Notes: generated from the letters alone by a model not told the origin. Shown: positions 30,462 to 39,302, counted from the first letter of the stretch. The stretch: 64,000 bases of DNA from an uncultured Alphaproteobacteria bacterium (GCA_947258435.1 CAMYID010000007.1:1-64000), one strand, 5' to 3'. Made by a program: numbers and translations.

Positions 30462-31637
30462 CTATTGCTCCATTTCGCTCGCGGCCAGGCGGATATGCGA
30501 AGGGGGGAGGTCGCTGGCCGTCGCGTTTTCGGCAGATATTGGCGCCAGGTTGAGATTGCATTTTCTGTTGGTGCGACCGCTTTCCTTGGCACGGTACATG
30601 GCCGCATCCGCCGCCGCGATAAATCTATCGATGTCGAGAAATTCTTTCGGCCCGTTTTGCGCTATCCCGATAGAAAAGCGCACCCCGGATTCGATGAATT
30701 GCGGCGCCTGGCGGATCATCCTGCGGGCGGTTGTCTGTGCATCGGCAATCGTGGCGGCGGGCAAAATGATGCAGAATTCATCGCCGCCGTAGCGGCAGGC
30801 AATGTCGTTGGCGCGGATTTGGCTGAGCGTCAGTTTACCGACCATCTCCAGTATTTTATCGCCATGCTTGTGGCCTTTGCTGTCATTTACTTCCTTAAAC
30901 CGGTCGATATCGAAATAGATCAGGGAAATCGGTCGCGCATTGCGCTGGGCATCCGAGAGACAGCGGCGCAGATGTTCGTGAAATGCATGGTGATTAGCCA
31001 GCCCCGTCAGCGCATCGTGACGTGACATCTGTTCAAGCTGTTCGGTTCTTTTTGCAACTTCGTTTTCAAGGCTTGAGGCGTAATTTTCGACTTGCTGCTT
31101 GCTGATATGCACTTCATTCAGCATGCTGGCGATATAGGTATCGAAGACAAGGTGAATATCGAACAGGAAAATATTCTGAATGGCTTGCAGTCGGCTCTCC
31201 CGGGTCAGCGCTTTTTCCCGATTGTCGGGAATTGCCTCGACAAAGGGGGTCAGCACCGCCTGTAGCTGGGCAATCGCGGAAATATAAAGTTTCGGGGAAA
31301 CGCCGATATTCTTGTGGACCTTGCCGATCCGCAACCGCTTGTTGACATAGTCTGCGTCGTAATAGCCTTCGAACAGTTCAAGTAAATATCCGCGCATTGC
31401 CTGCGACAGACGCATCAGCGTCTCAGCATCGCCAATCACCAGTTCGACTTCGGGAACGCTTGTCTGATACTGGTAGAATTTATCGACGATCTCGTCGATT
31501 TTCGGGTAGATATAGCTGCGACAATCGGTCAGGGCTTCAACACATTGCTCAGTAATACCGAACAGTATTTTCCGTTCGGTAATTTCACGGTCGGTGATCT
31601 TGAGCTGTCCTGCCAGCGTTTGCCGTGTCATCTGCAT
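30462..31637 (-). CDS. Globin-coupled sensor diguanylate cyclase
   Basis: This 391-residue cytoplasmic protein joins an N-terminal globin-sensor domain (residues about 20-170) to a GGDEF domain by a coiled-coil-like linker (about 175-205). In the globin part RIGKVHKNIGVSPKLYIS places the proximal haem His at about 108. The active site is intact: RYGGDEF at 282-288, and an RxxD inhibitory site (R275-D278) five residues before it, so product inhibition is likely. By analogy with DosC-type proteins it should bind haem, sense O2 (or NO/CO) and make c-di-GMP. It has its own upstream region of 232 bp after the chemoreceptor gene. Confidence 0.93.
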   Translation of the reverse strand: MQMTRQTLAGQLKITDREITERKILFGITEQCVEALTDCRSYIYPKIDEIVDKFYQYQTSVPEVELVIGDAETLMRLSQAMRGYLLELFEGYYDADYVNKRLRIGKVHKNIGVSPKLYISAIAQLQAVLTPFVEAIPDNREKALTRESRLQAIQNIFLFDIHLVFDTYIASMLNEVHISKQQVENYASSLENEVAKRTEQLEQMSRHDALTGLANHHAFHEHLRRCLSDAQRNARPISLIYFDIDRFKEVNDSKGHKHGDKILEMVGKLTLSQIRANDIACRYGGDEFCIILPAATIADAQTTARRMIRQAPQFIESGVRFSIGIAQNGPKEFLDIDRFIAAADAAMYRAKESGRTNRKCNLNLAPISAENATASDLPPSHIRLAASEMEQ

Positions 31638-31661
31638 TTTCTTCGTGTCCTTTGGCGGTCC

Positions 31662-31678
31662 TTCGCGATATGCGCGAA
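31662..31678 (-). promoter_or_regulatory. Inverted repeat before the diguanylate cyclase gene
   Basis: TTCGCG and CGCGAA flank a 5-base spacer, ending about 25 bases before the ATG. It may be an operator or a small leader hairpin. No matching regulator is recognised. Confidence 0.3.
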
Positions 31679-31799
31679 TGAATTACACTTAATGCGGTAT
31701 TCAGTTTATTGTTTTCGACTTTTAAGAGCATATTCTGTCCAAAACTTAAAAAATGGCTTAACAGGCAAAGGGGGTGCCCGGCTGTGCTGCGCGGACGCT

Positions 31800-31831
31800 C
31801 AGACAGAAGCCTGACATGTGGCTTCTGTCTG
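31800..31831 (-). terminator. Hairpin after the chemoreceptor gene
   Basis: CAGACAGAAGCC pairs with GGCTTCTGTCTG (12 bp, 8-nt loop), starting 39 bases past the stop at 31870. It lacks a U-tract on either strand, so it may block exonucleases rather than terminate alone. Confidence 0.45.
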
Positions 31832-31869
31832 GTGGTCCGATCTGTATCATTGCGTGCGCACTTCAGGGG

Positions 31870-33651
31870 CTATGCCGCCGAGCGGAGGTTGTTCACAACC
31901 CGGCTGACGGTTGTACGCAGGGATTCTGACTGTTCGAACAAGGTATCGCCCAGGCTTGTCACCCGGCCGACAGATTCGCCGGTTTGTGCGGTTTTGCCCG
32001 ATACGGTCTGCACATTTTCGGCGACCCGCTGCGTGCCCATGGAGGCATCCTGGATATTACGGGCAATTTCCCGTGTAGCTTCGGATTGTTCATCCACCGC
32101 GCCGCGGACGGAGATTGATACCTCGCTGACCTGTTGCAGGGCTGCCACGATCTTGGTGGAGGCTTCGACGGTTTGCGCAATCACCGCGCGCATGCCGTTG
32201 ACCTGGGTGGAGATTTCATCGGTGGCCTTTGCGGTCTGGTCGGCCAGCGCCTTGACCTCATTCGCCACCACCGCAAAGCCCTTGCCCGCTTCGCCGGCGC
32301 GGGCCGCCTCAATTGTGGCATTGAGCGCCAGAAGATTGGTCTGTGATGCTACTTCACTAATCAGGGCGACAACATCGCCGATCCGTTCGGCGCTGCGCGA
32401 CAGTTCCTCGACCGTTGCGCTTGTCTCGCCGGCATGGCCCACCGCCTGGTCCGTCACGTCATTGGACAGCACAACCTGGCGGCTGATTTCCTCAATCGAG
32501 ACCGACAGTTCTTCCGAGGCGGAGGCGACAGCCTGAATATTGGCCGAGGCTTCCGACGTCGCGCCATTGGCTGCGGAAGCCTGATCGTTCGTTTCGGTCG
32601 CGATGCTGGTCATCAGATCGGTTTCATTGCGCATCTGTGCTGTGGCTTCGCCCAGCGCATCGGCAACTTCCATCACGCTGCGTTCCAGCTCTTGGGCAAG
32701 CTCCGCCATCGTCTGACGCCGCTGCGATTCCGCTTTTTCCTGCAGGGCCTGTTGTTCCTCACGCATCGCCGCGATCCGTGCGATATTGTCCTTGAATACC
32801 TGCAGGGAAGTGACGATCGCACCCAGCTCGTCGCGGCGGGCCAGGCGGTTGATATCCACCGCATCGGTATCTTCGCCCTTGGCCAGGGTCAGGGTTGCCG
32901 CGGCGATATGCGAGATCGAGCGTGTAGTGCCGATCGCCACAGTGAAAGCAACCGCCGCGCTGACTGCGAGCCCGATACCGGCAGCGGCCAGCAGCAGCAT
33001 CACGGTGGTGCCGGCGTCAGCGGCGGCACGTTCCGCGCTGTTCTGGGAATCCGCGACCACGCCGGCCACCATCCCGTCGATGATGCCGATCATCTTTTTG
33101 TAATTTTCATCGAAGGGGGCCACAAAGGAAACCGCGCTTGCAAAATCAATTTCAAGCATCGAGGCAACCCAGTCAATCGCGCCTTTATAGTTGGTCAACT
33201 CTTCCTTCACCGCCTGTGTCTGGGGCAGTTGCGCTTGCGTTGCCAGTTCAGTTTCGAATTTGGTGAGTTCTTCGATCACACCGTCGATGCGGCGCGACAG
33301 CCCGGTGATATCCTCAACCGTTTGGGTGGCATCTGTCTCACCCGCCGATTGAAAGACCATGAGACGGAACAAGGTGCCGTTGATATCGCGGACCTCAGCG
33401 GCAATTTGGTCCAGCTGCTTGATGGCGCCAAAATCCTGCTCCACGATATTATTCGTCAGCGCAACCTGCTCGGACAAGGCATTGCGCGCAAACAGCGACA
33501 GCCCGCAGATCACTGCCACGGCAACCGCTGCGGGCAGCCCGATTTTCAAATAGAATGGCCAGTTGGATAACGACCAGATTCGCTGCAACATGTTTCGCCT
33601 CATAGATTGCGCGTGATTACTCATTCCCGTTTGCCGGAGATGATACGCCAA
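31870..33651 (-). CDS. Methyl-accepting chemotaxis protein, transmembrane
   Basis: A 593-residue chemoreceptor. TM1 lies at about residues 33-51, a helical periplasmic sensor of four-helix-bundle type follows to about 205, then TM2 ([20 protein letters not shown]), a HAMP domain and the signalling domain with the conserved hairpin tip ([19 protein letters not shown], then [13 protein letters not shown]). There is no CheR-docking pentapeptide at the C-terminus. The frame opens at a TTG (33651); ATGs at 33624 and 33603 are possible starts. It follows the TonB receptor/YfiR pair on the same strand but after a strong terminator. Confidence 0.95.
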   Translation of the reverse strand: MAYHLRQTGMSNHAQSMRRNMLQRIWSLSNWPFYLKIGLPAAVAVAVICGLSLFARNALSEQVALTNNIVEQDFGAIKQLDQIAAEVRDINGTLFRLMVFQSAGETDATQTVEDITGLSRRIDGVIEELTKFETELATQAQLPQTQAVKEELTNYKGAIDWVASMLEIDFASAVSFVAPFDENYKKMIGIIDGMVAGVVADSQNSAERAAADAGTTVMLLLAAAGIGLAVSAAVAFTVAIGTTRSISHIAAATLTLAKGEDTDAVDINRLARRDELGAIVTSLQVFKDNIARIAAMREEQQALQEKAESQRRQTMAELAQELERSVMEVADALGEATAQMRNETDLMTSIATETNDQASAANGATSEASANIQAVASASEELSVSIEEISRQVVLSNDVTDQAVGHAGETSATVEELSRSAERIGDVVALISEVASQTNLLALNATIEAARAGEAGKGFAVVANEVKALADQTAKATDEISTQVNGMRAVIAQTVEASTKIVAALQQVSEVSISVRGAVDEQSEATREIARNIQDASMGTQRVAENVQTVSGKTAQTGESVGRVTSLGDTLFEQSESLRTTVSRVVNNLRSAA

Positions 33652-33688
33652 TAATAATTATTAATTAGTTACTGTGTGCCGGTTTTAA

Positions 33689-33720
33689 TAAACAATATTC
33701 ACTATAGTTAATATTGTTTA
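33689..33720 (-). promoter_or_regulatory. Perfect 11-bp inverted repeat upstream of the chemoreceptor
   Basis: TAAACAATATT (33689-33699) and AATATTGTTTA (33710-33720) are exact inverted copies with a 10-base spacer. They sit in an AT-rich island 38-69 bases before the open frame of the chemoreceptor, a good place for a dimeric activator or repressor. I cannot assign the binding protein. Confidence 0.6.
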
Positions 33721-33794
33721 GGATTTGACCGCTTCCAGCCGGGGTGATCTTCCGGACTTGTTTTCTCTTCGAATATTGCTGTTTCCGTTGAGCG

Positions 33795-33834
33795 CAAAAA
33801 CGAAAAGGCCCCGCCGACGGATAGCGGGGCCTTT
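33795..33834 (-). terminator. Rho-independent terminator after the TonB receptor
   Basis: An 11-bp perfect stem, AAAGGCCCCGC with GCGGGGCCTTT, 9-nt loop, is followed on the minus strand by TCGTTTTTG. It begins 40 bases past the receptor stop and separates the receptor operon from the chemoreceptor. Confidence 0.9.
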
Positions 33835-33873
33835 GCAGAGATTGAGTGTTTTATGCGTTCGGGCGCTGTGCGC

Positions 33874-35874
33874 TCAGAAATCCGCACTCAGAGTAAGCAG
33901 CACACGGCGTTCCACCTTCTGTGCCGCATTCTGCCGCTGCTCATCGGTGATGAAGTCCTGCCCCTGCAGTGAGAGGGTCAGCTGATCATCGATTTTATAG
34001 GCAGCCCGGCCGCTGACCGAGATATAATCGCCTACCGGTTCCAGGAAATTGACCGGAGGCGCGGCCTGATTGCGCAGCCGGTCGGAACTGCTGACATAGC
34101 TGCCGAACAGATCGATTTCCCACTTGTCTTTGGCATAGCCGATCTGCGCGTTCACCGTATGCTCGGGATTGGTGTCCTCGAATTCCTTGGCAACGACAAT
34201 CGCCCCGGCCGCATTGCGGTTGCGCAGGCTGTCGTCGATCGTTTCAAACGTATAGTCCGCGCGCCAGTTCCAATGCTGGTTGAATGCGCCGGAAAAGCCG
34301 AGCTCAAGGCCCCACAGCTCCGAATCGCCGATATTGTCGGCCACCACCGCGACACCGGCGGGTGAAACGACGGTATTGACCGCAATGCCTTTTACATCTT
34401 CGGATTCCTGATAGAAGATCGCGGAGCGGAACTTGCCGTTGATCGCGTCGACCGGACGTTCCCAGGCCGCTTCATAGTTGGTGACCACGGTCGAATCGAT
34501 GAAGGGTGAGCCGCCAAGCGCCACGGGACCGCTGACGATCTGAAAACCGAAATCGATCAGGCTCGGCGCGCCGATGCCGCGCGCATAGCTCAGGCGGATT
34601 GTGTTGATGTCATCGGGTTTCCACACAAGGCCACTATTGACGCTGACTTCCAGAAGGTCGGCGTCATACTGGCTGTTTGCAAACGGAATGGGCGCAAGGC
34701 GACCGCCTTCGCGATCGAGTTTCAGATTATCGACCCGCACCGCGTTGGTCAGGCTGAACTTCTCATTGATTGGCCAGTTCCACATGCCGCCCGCCGAGAA
34801 GACGTCGAATGATACCTCTCCGCCCGCGCCACTTGATGTATCCATCGCATTATGCCGGTATTCCGCGGAAAGACGCATATTGTGCTTGCCGCCGATTTTG
34901 AAGACGTCCTGCAATTTCGCGACTGTCACCTGATTGTCGATCTGCAGGCCGGTGCTCGGGATCGTGAGATCCAGGATATTTGTATAGAGATCCGCTTCAA
35001 TCCGGCCGATACCTGTGTCCGACAGCAGTCGTATACGTCCCGACTGGGTCGCATAATCCATTGCTGACAGACGCATGGTCGGCAGGAAGTCCACCGTATC
35101 GAGCGAGCTGCTCGTCAGTTCCACGCCAAGCTGTGTCTTATCCGTCAACTGAGTAAGGCTGTCGATCGAAAGCGAACGGCGTTCGACATCGACAAGGCCG
35201 GCAAGTTCGGCCGCCGGCGCATTTTCAAAATGATCCGCATCGGTCACGCCGCCTGAAACGCGCACGCCCACCTTGTCGTTCAGCTTGAAGCTGCCAACGA
35301 AGCTGCCCTGCTGGTTGGCCTGGGTGCCTGCGGTCGCGCTTGCGCGATCGACATCGTCAAGCAGGGGATTATAGGTCACGATATTGACCACGCCGCCGAC
35401 CGCGTTAAAGCCGAACAATGCGGTATTGGGGCCCTTCACGATTTCGATCTGCCGGATTTCATTCAGCTCGACCGGGATCGAGCTCCACGACACCAGCCCG
35501 AAATGGTCCAGATAAACCTGACGGCCATTGACAAGCACGAGCAACCTGTTGGTGCCGCCCTGATTATAGCCGCGAACCGATATATCCGCTGAACCGAGGC
35601 TGTGCTGCCATACCTCGACGCCACCGCGATATTTCAGCACGCCCGACAAATCGCTTGCTGCTGAGCGGCGAATTTCATCGGCCGTAATGATTTCCATCGT
35701 AACCGGTACGTCGGTGGCGCGCTGCGGAACGCCGATCGCGCTCGTCGTCACCGACTCGCCGAACAGCATTTCGAGCGAGCCGTAATCCATGCTTTGTGCA
35801 CTGGCGTTCTGCGCGGTCATCAATGCCGCGAGGGCCGTTGCGGTGCCTAAGATCTTCCGTTTCCTGTTGATCAT
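33874..35874 (-). CDS. TonB-dependent outer-membrane receptor
   Basis: A signal peptide (MINRKRKILGTATALAALM, cleaved near NASA) is followed by a plug domain (VPVTMEIITADEIRRS, DISVRGYNQGG, LLVLVNGRQVYLDH, IRQIEIVKGPNTALFGFNAVGGVVNIVTYNP) and a beta-barrel ending in a C-terminal Phe. There is no N-terminal secretin/TonB short domain, so it is not a FecA-type transducer. The ligand is unknown. The frame opens at 35913; the ATG at 35874 has AGGA eight bases before it and a clean signal peptide, giving 666 residues. The YfiR-like gene is 45-85 bases upstream and is probably in the same operon. Confidence 0.93.
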   Translation of the reverse strand: MINRKRKILGTATALAALMTAQNASAQSMDYGSLEMLFGESVTTSAIGVPQRATDVPVTMEIITADEIRRSAASDLSGVLKYRGGVEVWQHSLGSADISVRGYNQGGTNRLLVLVNGRQVYLDHFGLVSWSSIPVELNEIRQIEIVKGPNTALFGFNAVGGVVNIVTYNPLLDDVDRASATAGTQANQQGSFVGSFKLNDKVGVRVSGGVTDADHFENAPAAELAGLVDVERRSLSIDSLTQLTDKTQLGVELTSSSLDTVDFLPTMRLSAMDYATQSGRIRLLSDTGIGRIEADLYTNILDLTIPSTGLQIDNQVTVAKLQDVFKIGGKHNMRLSAEYRHNAMDTSSGAGGEVSFDVFSAGGMWNWPINEKFSLTNAVRVDNLKLDREGGRLAPIPFANSQYDADLLEVSVNSGLVWKPDDINTIRLSYARGIGAPSLIDFGFQIVSGPVALGGSPFIDSTVVTNYEAAWERPVDAINGKFRSAIFYQESEDVKGIAVNTVVSPAGVAVVADNIGDSELWGLELGFSGAFNQHWNWRADYTFETIDDSLRNRNAAGAIVVAKEFEDTNPEHTVNAQIGYAKDKWEIDLFGSYVSSSDRLRNQAAPPVNFLEPVGDYISVSGRAAYKIDDQLTLSLQGQDFITDEQRQNAAQKVERRVLLTLSADF

Positions 35875-35958
35875 TTCATCCATCCTGGTAATCGGCAATG
35901 TCGTGGTGCGCAAAGCGCTGTTATCGACATGCGGAAATTGAAAATGTGCCGGGGGCGC

Positions 35959-36510
35959 CTAAAGTTCGGTAATCATCATCCGGAACGCCGAATCGAATGT
36001 GATGTTCAGGGCCGATGCGGCACCGCCATTCACGATGATTTCCACTTTCGGGCTGGAGGCGACGAACATCGCGCATTTGCCCGAATTCACGCAGCCGCGA
36101 TCATCGGTGATTGTCACAAGACCGTTCGCTTGCGATGCGCCCTGGATTGCGCCGTGATGTGCGTCCGTACCGGTGGTCACGAAAATCGCACCGGTTCCTG
36201 CGACCTTGCCCAGATCGCTGACTGGAACCATGACCGGTTGCAATGTCAGGGCGCCGGCTTTGAAACCACCTGCCAGAACATTCTGCGCCGCCTGGGCGTC
36301 GGCCATCGAGGCCGGATTGCCCGGATCATGCACAATTGCCAAATCGACCGTCCCTTTTGGTCCGTTCTGCACAAAACTCAGGGCGCGTGCGATCACCTGA
36401 AAATCTTTCTTGGTGACTTCGGCCTGAGCTGCCTGGGGGATCGCGGTCAGCAAGAGGGGCACTGCCAGCAGTCCCGTACGCCACCGTGTTCCAATAAGTT
36501 TTTTCATCAT
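35959..36510 (-). CDS. YfiR-like (DUF4154) periplasmic protein
   Basis: A 183-residue exported protein with a signal peptide cut after AQA near residue 30. The C-terminal half resembles YfiR/DUF4154: a cysteine-flanked loop (C140, C146), a beta-strand VEIIVNG, and an end with FDSAFRMMITEL. In Pseudomonas, YfiR is a redox-sensitive periplasmic repressor of the YfiN diguanylate cyclase. Genes of this family also occur next to TonB-dependent receptors in other proteobacteria, as here. The two Cys could form a disulfide that controls activity. The start is one of two adjacent ATGs with GGGAG upstream. Confidence 0.75.
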   Translation of the reverse strand: MMKKLIGTRWRTGLLAVPLLLTAIPQAAQAEVTKKDFQVIARALSFVQNGPKGTVDLAIVHDPGNPASMADAQAAQNVLAGGFKAGALTLQPVMVPVSDLGKVAGTGAIFVTTGTDAHHGAIQGASQANGLVTITDDRGCVNSGKCAMFVASSPKVEIIVNGGAASALNITFDSAFRMMITEL

Positions 36511-36723
36511 CTAAGAGTTCTCCCGCAAATATGAGAACAGCAGATAGATAAAACTAATTAATCAACTACTAATCAGCTTTAACTAGATGCTGGCCCATAT
36601 GGAGTGGCCAAATTCCAACAGTTCTTGTGCTGATTACCGGCGCAGCCACAAATTACAGGGGTTTTGCCACGCATAACGCGCATAATCAGGTGTAAATACA
36701 CGCTAAGATAGGTATAATGGTGA

Positions 36724-36739
36724 TTAATAAACCCTTAAC
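36724..36739 (+). promoter_or_regulatory. Perfect CtrA-type binding sequence
   Basis: TTAA, seven bases, then TTAAC: the full consensus for the alphaproteobacterial cell-cycle and motility regulator CtrA. It lies 214 bases upstream of the YfiR-like gene start. That distance is long for direct control of a mapped start, but no promoter has been located within the gap. Confidence 0.5.
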
Positions 36740-36902
36740 GGTAAAGATTCGATGCGGGTGGATGATAAGGATCAGTGCGGAAATTTTTCTACTTAAGCGG
36801 GATTGTGTCCCTGCTGTTGCAGGAAGGTTACAGTTTTGCGGGGAGCGGGCAGCAGATTCCGCCGGCCTCAGGCGCGAAGTGATTCGTCGGCGCGTTCGGC
36901 AT

Positions 36903-36930
36903 CGGGGAAGTAAAATCGGGGAAGTAAAAT
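36903..36930. repeat. 14-bp tandem direct repeat
   Basis: The sequence cggggaagtaaaat occurs twice head to tail at 36903-36916 and 36917-36930, downstream of the SDR gene stop. It may be a replication-slippage duplication or a pair of binding sites. Confidence 0.9.
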
Positions 36931-37034
36931 ATTGAATTTGCCGCTGTCTGAAGCCCGGCCAGCGGCAGCGGAACGCCCGCAGCGGCAGGCGGACAATCCT
37001 TTAAGCGATGCGGGGCGTGGATCTGCTGGTTGCC

Positions 37035-37784
37035 CTAAACATGTTGTCCGCCATTGATGTGCAGTTCGGATCCGGTGACGTAGCTTGCCTGTTCCGAACA
37101 CAGAAAGTAGATCGCCTTTGCAACCTCTTCAGGCGCGCCAAGCCGGCGCAGGGGGATATCCTCGATCAGCTCTTCGGTGCCCGGCGACAGGATCGCGGTT
37201 TCGATTTCACCCGGTGAGATCGCATTGACACGAATGCCCAGCGGCCCGAAATCCGCCGCCATCTCCCGCGTCAGCGCGGCAAGCGCCGCCTTTGACGTCG
37301 AATAAGCGGCGCCTGCAAATGGATGTACCCGGCTGCCGGCGATCGAGGTGACATTCACGATCGCGCCCCTGGCGGCCTGCAATTCCGCGACAAGCCCGCG
37401 CGCCAACATCATTGGTGCAAAGAAATTGACCTGAAAGACGTCGGTCCAGATCCGCGCGCCGGTATCGAGTGTGCCAAGCCGCGATCCGCCCTCGCCTTTG
37501 GGTGAGATCGCCGCATTATTGACAAGCGCGTCAAGCCGACCATCCGTCAGTCTGTGCCGCATTTCCTGAATAGCCAGTGTCAGCCCTTGCGGATCGGACA
37601 AATCCAGCTGCACATGATCTTCGGGCCCGGCTTCCCAGGGGCAATCCTCCGAAAAGGCCGTGCGCGAGCAGGTGATTACCCGCCAGCCCGCGCTTGAAAA
37701 GCGCTTGACCGCAGCATGACCGATGCCCCGGCTTGCGCCCGTCAGGACCAGTGTTTTGCGGTTTTTATCATTGCGGTCGGCCAT
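37035..37784 (-). CDS. SDR-family oxidoreductase
   Basis: A classical short-chain dehydrogenase of 249 residues: TGASRGIG near residues 15-22 for NAD(P) binding, the NNAAIS segment, a catalytic Ser in NVTSIAGS and the YSTSK (YxxxK) motif, and a C-terminal ISPGEIETAILSPG. The substrate cannot be inferred. It is divergent from the antiporter gene and isolated by the 524-bp gap downstream. Confidence 0.93.
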   Translation of the reverse strand: MADRNDKNRKTLVLTGASRGIGHAAVKRFSSAGWRVITCSRTAFSEDCPWEAGPEDHVQLDLSDPQGLTLAIQEMRHRLTDGRLDALVNNAAISPKGEGGSRLGTLDTGARIWTDVFQVNFFAPMMLARGLVAELQAARGAIVNVTSIAGSRVHPFAGAAYSTSKAALAALTREMAADFGPLGIRVNAISPGEIETAILSPGTEELIEDIPLRRLGAPEEVAKAIYFLCSEQASYVTGSELHINGGQHV

Positions 37785-37928
37785 GCGCTAAAACCTAGTG
37801 AATGACGGGCTTGCGCGCCAGCCCTATTATTGCCATCGGTCGCATTTAGCTATCGGCCCACATGACAGGGCAGGCTTGTATCGTATGGGTTTGTCGCGCG
37901 CGTGCGGCGACAGGGTGGAGGAACGACT

Positions 37929-39302
37929 ATGCATGGAAACGCGGATGCGCTGACCGATATTGCATTGGTCTGCCTCATCGCGCTGATCTGCGGGCTGGCC
38001 CTGATCAGGGCCCGCCAGCCCGCGATCGTGGGTTATATCCTTGCAGGTGTTTTGCTGGGGCCGGCGGGGCTTGGCCTTGTCGATAACAGCGGTGCGATCC
38101 GGTTGCTGGCCGAGGTTGGCGTGCTGCTGCTGCTGTTTATTATCGGGCTTGAGCTGAATTTGCAGGAATTCCGCGCCGTTCTGGGTACGGCACTGGCAAC
38201 AGTCGGATTGCAGATACTGGGCTCGGCCGGGTTGATAGCCGCGCTTGGCTGGCTGTTTGACTGGCCGTTGCTGCAGATTGTCGTGCTCAGTTTCGCGATC
38301 ACCCTGTCAAGCACCGCGGTTGCCGTAAAGATGCTGGAGGATGTGGGTGAGGCGGACAGCCTTGTCGGGCGGCTGACCCTTGGTGTGCTGATCGGCCAGG
38401 ATCTGGCGCTTGTGCCGATGCTGATTATCCTCGGCGCGCTGGGGACGGGTGCAACTGCGGGGCCCGAAGGGGCGGCGCATGCGGGGGCGGGTGAACCGGT
38501 CTGGCTGCTTCTGGGCAAGCTGCTGCTGGCGATGGCGGGGCTTGTTGCGCTGATCGCAGTTCTGACCCGACGCGGGCGGATCCGGTTGCCCTTCAGTCGT
38601 ACAATGCTGGGCCCCGATATTGCGACGCTTGCGATCATGGCTTTTTGTTTCGCGCTGGCCAGCCTGTCGGGTCTGGCGGGTCTTTCCCCGGCGCTGGGCG
38701 CCTTTATCGCGGGTATAATTATTGGTAACTCCACAGGGCGGTTGTGGGCGATCCGGCTGTCGGTGCCGATACAGAGCATCCTGATGGTCATATTCTTCCT
38801 GTCGGTGGGCTTGCTGATAGACAGCCGGTTCCTGATCGCGCATTGGGCGCAGATCCTGATGCTGCTGTTCGGTCTCGTGCTTGCCAAGACGGTATTGAAT
38901 ACAGCGATCCTTATGGTGTTGCGCCGCCCCTGGTCGGAAGCTTTTCCCGCCAGCCTGTTCATGGCGCATGTGGGGGAGTTTTCCTTTGTGCTGATCGGTG
39001 CGGGGCTGGCCGCGGGCGCGCTTGACCAGTCAGGCTACAAGCTGGCCCTTACCGTGATTGCGCTCAGCCTTGTGATCAGCCCGCTCTGGTATGTCAGTCT
39101 GCGCAGGTTTCATGATCTCGCCGCCAACCGGATACCGGGACTGCGGCAGGGTCTGTCTGCAATCTATCGGGGTGAATTGAACCTGTTGTCGGCTGGCGGT
39201 CAGCGTGTGATGCGCGCCGGACATCGCCTCCGCACCGGTCGGTGGCGGCGGCGCGGCGCCGGGCGCAAAGGGGGCCCGCCCTCCGCGGCACCCGATGCCT
39301 GA
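37929..39302 (+). CDS. Kef-type (CPA2) cation:proton antiporter
   Basis: The product (457 residues from the ATG at 37929, which has a strong GGAGGAACG site) has about 12 transmembrane helices with the CPA2 patterns RQPAIVGYILAGVLLGPAGLG, GVLLLLFIIGLELN and SSTAVAVKMLEDVGE. Unlike KefB/KefC it ends after the membrane domain, with no TrkA-N or TrkA-C domain, and has a strongly basic Arg/Gly/Pro tail of about 25 residues. The likely cations are K+ or Na+. The open frame extends to 37902, but the later ATG is better placed. Confidence 0.92.
   Translation: MHGNADALTDIALVCLIALICGLALIRARQPAIVGYILAGVLLGPAGLGLVDNSGAIRLLAEVGVLLLLFIIGLELNLQEFRAVLGTALATVGLQILGSAGLIAALGWLFDWPLLQIVVLSFAITLSSTAVAVKMLEDVGEADSLVGRLTLGVLIGQDLALVPMLIILGALGTGATAGPEGAAHAGAGEPVWLLLGKLLLAMAGLVALIAVLTRRGRIRLPFSRTMLGPDIATLAIMAFCFALASLSGLAGLSPALGAFIAGIIIGNSTGRLWAIRLSVPIQSILMVIFFLSVGLLIDSRFLIAHWAQILMLLFGLVLAKTVLNTAILMVLRRPWSEAFPASLFMAHVGEFSFVLIGAGLAAGALDQSGYKLALTVIALSLVISPLWYVSLRRFHDLAANRIPGLRQGLSAIYRGELNLLSAGGQRVMRAGHRLRTGRWRRRGAGRKGGPPSAAPDA

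Larger units (their letters stand above)
36511..37034. other. 524-bp gap with regulatory-looking sequence
   Basis: This is the longest non-coding stretch inside the window. The first 200 bases are AT-rich and should carry the promoter of the YfiR/TonB receptor operon. A perfect CtrA-type sequence (36724-36739) and a 14-bp tandem repeat (36903-36930) are listed separately. TGGCC/GGCCA half-sites flank a CATATG near 36591-36610. A 72-codon open frame at 36717-36935 on the plus strand has no recognisable homology and its codon use looks non-coding. Confidence 0.5.

Noticed and set aside
31743-31759. Possible second CtrA site (TTAA ... TTAAC)
   Set aside because: The spacing is eight bases, not seven, so it does not match the consensus.
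36717-36935. 72-codon plus-strand gene in the 524-bp gap
   Set aside because: No ribosome-binding site at a proper distance, no recognisable motif, and it covers the CtrA-type site and repeat.
37035-37784. SDR as the dihydrodiol dehydrogenase of the Rieske dioxygenase
   Set aside because: It is on the opposite strand, separated by the antiporter gene, and its sequence gives no hint of diol substrates.
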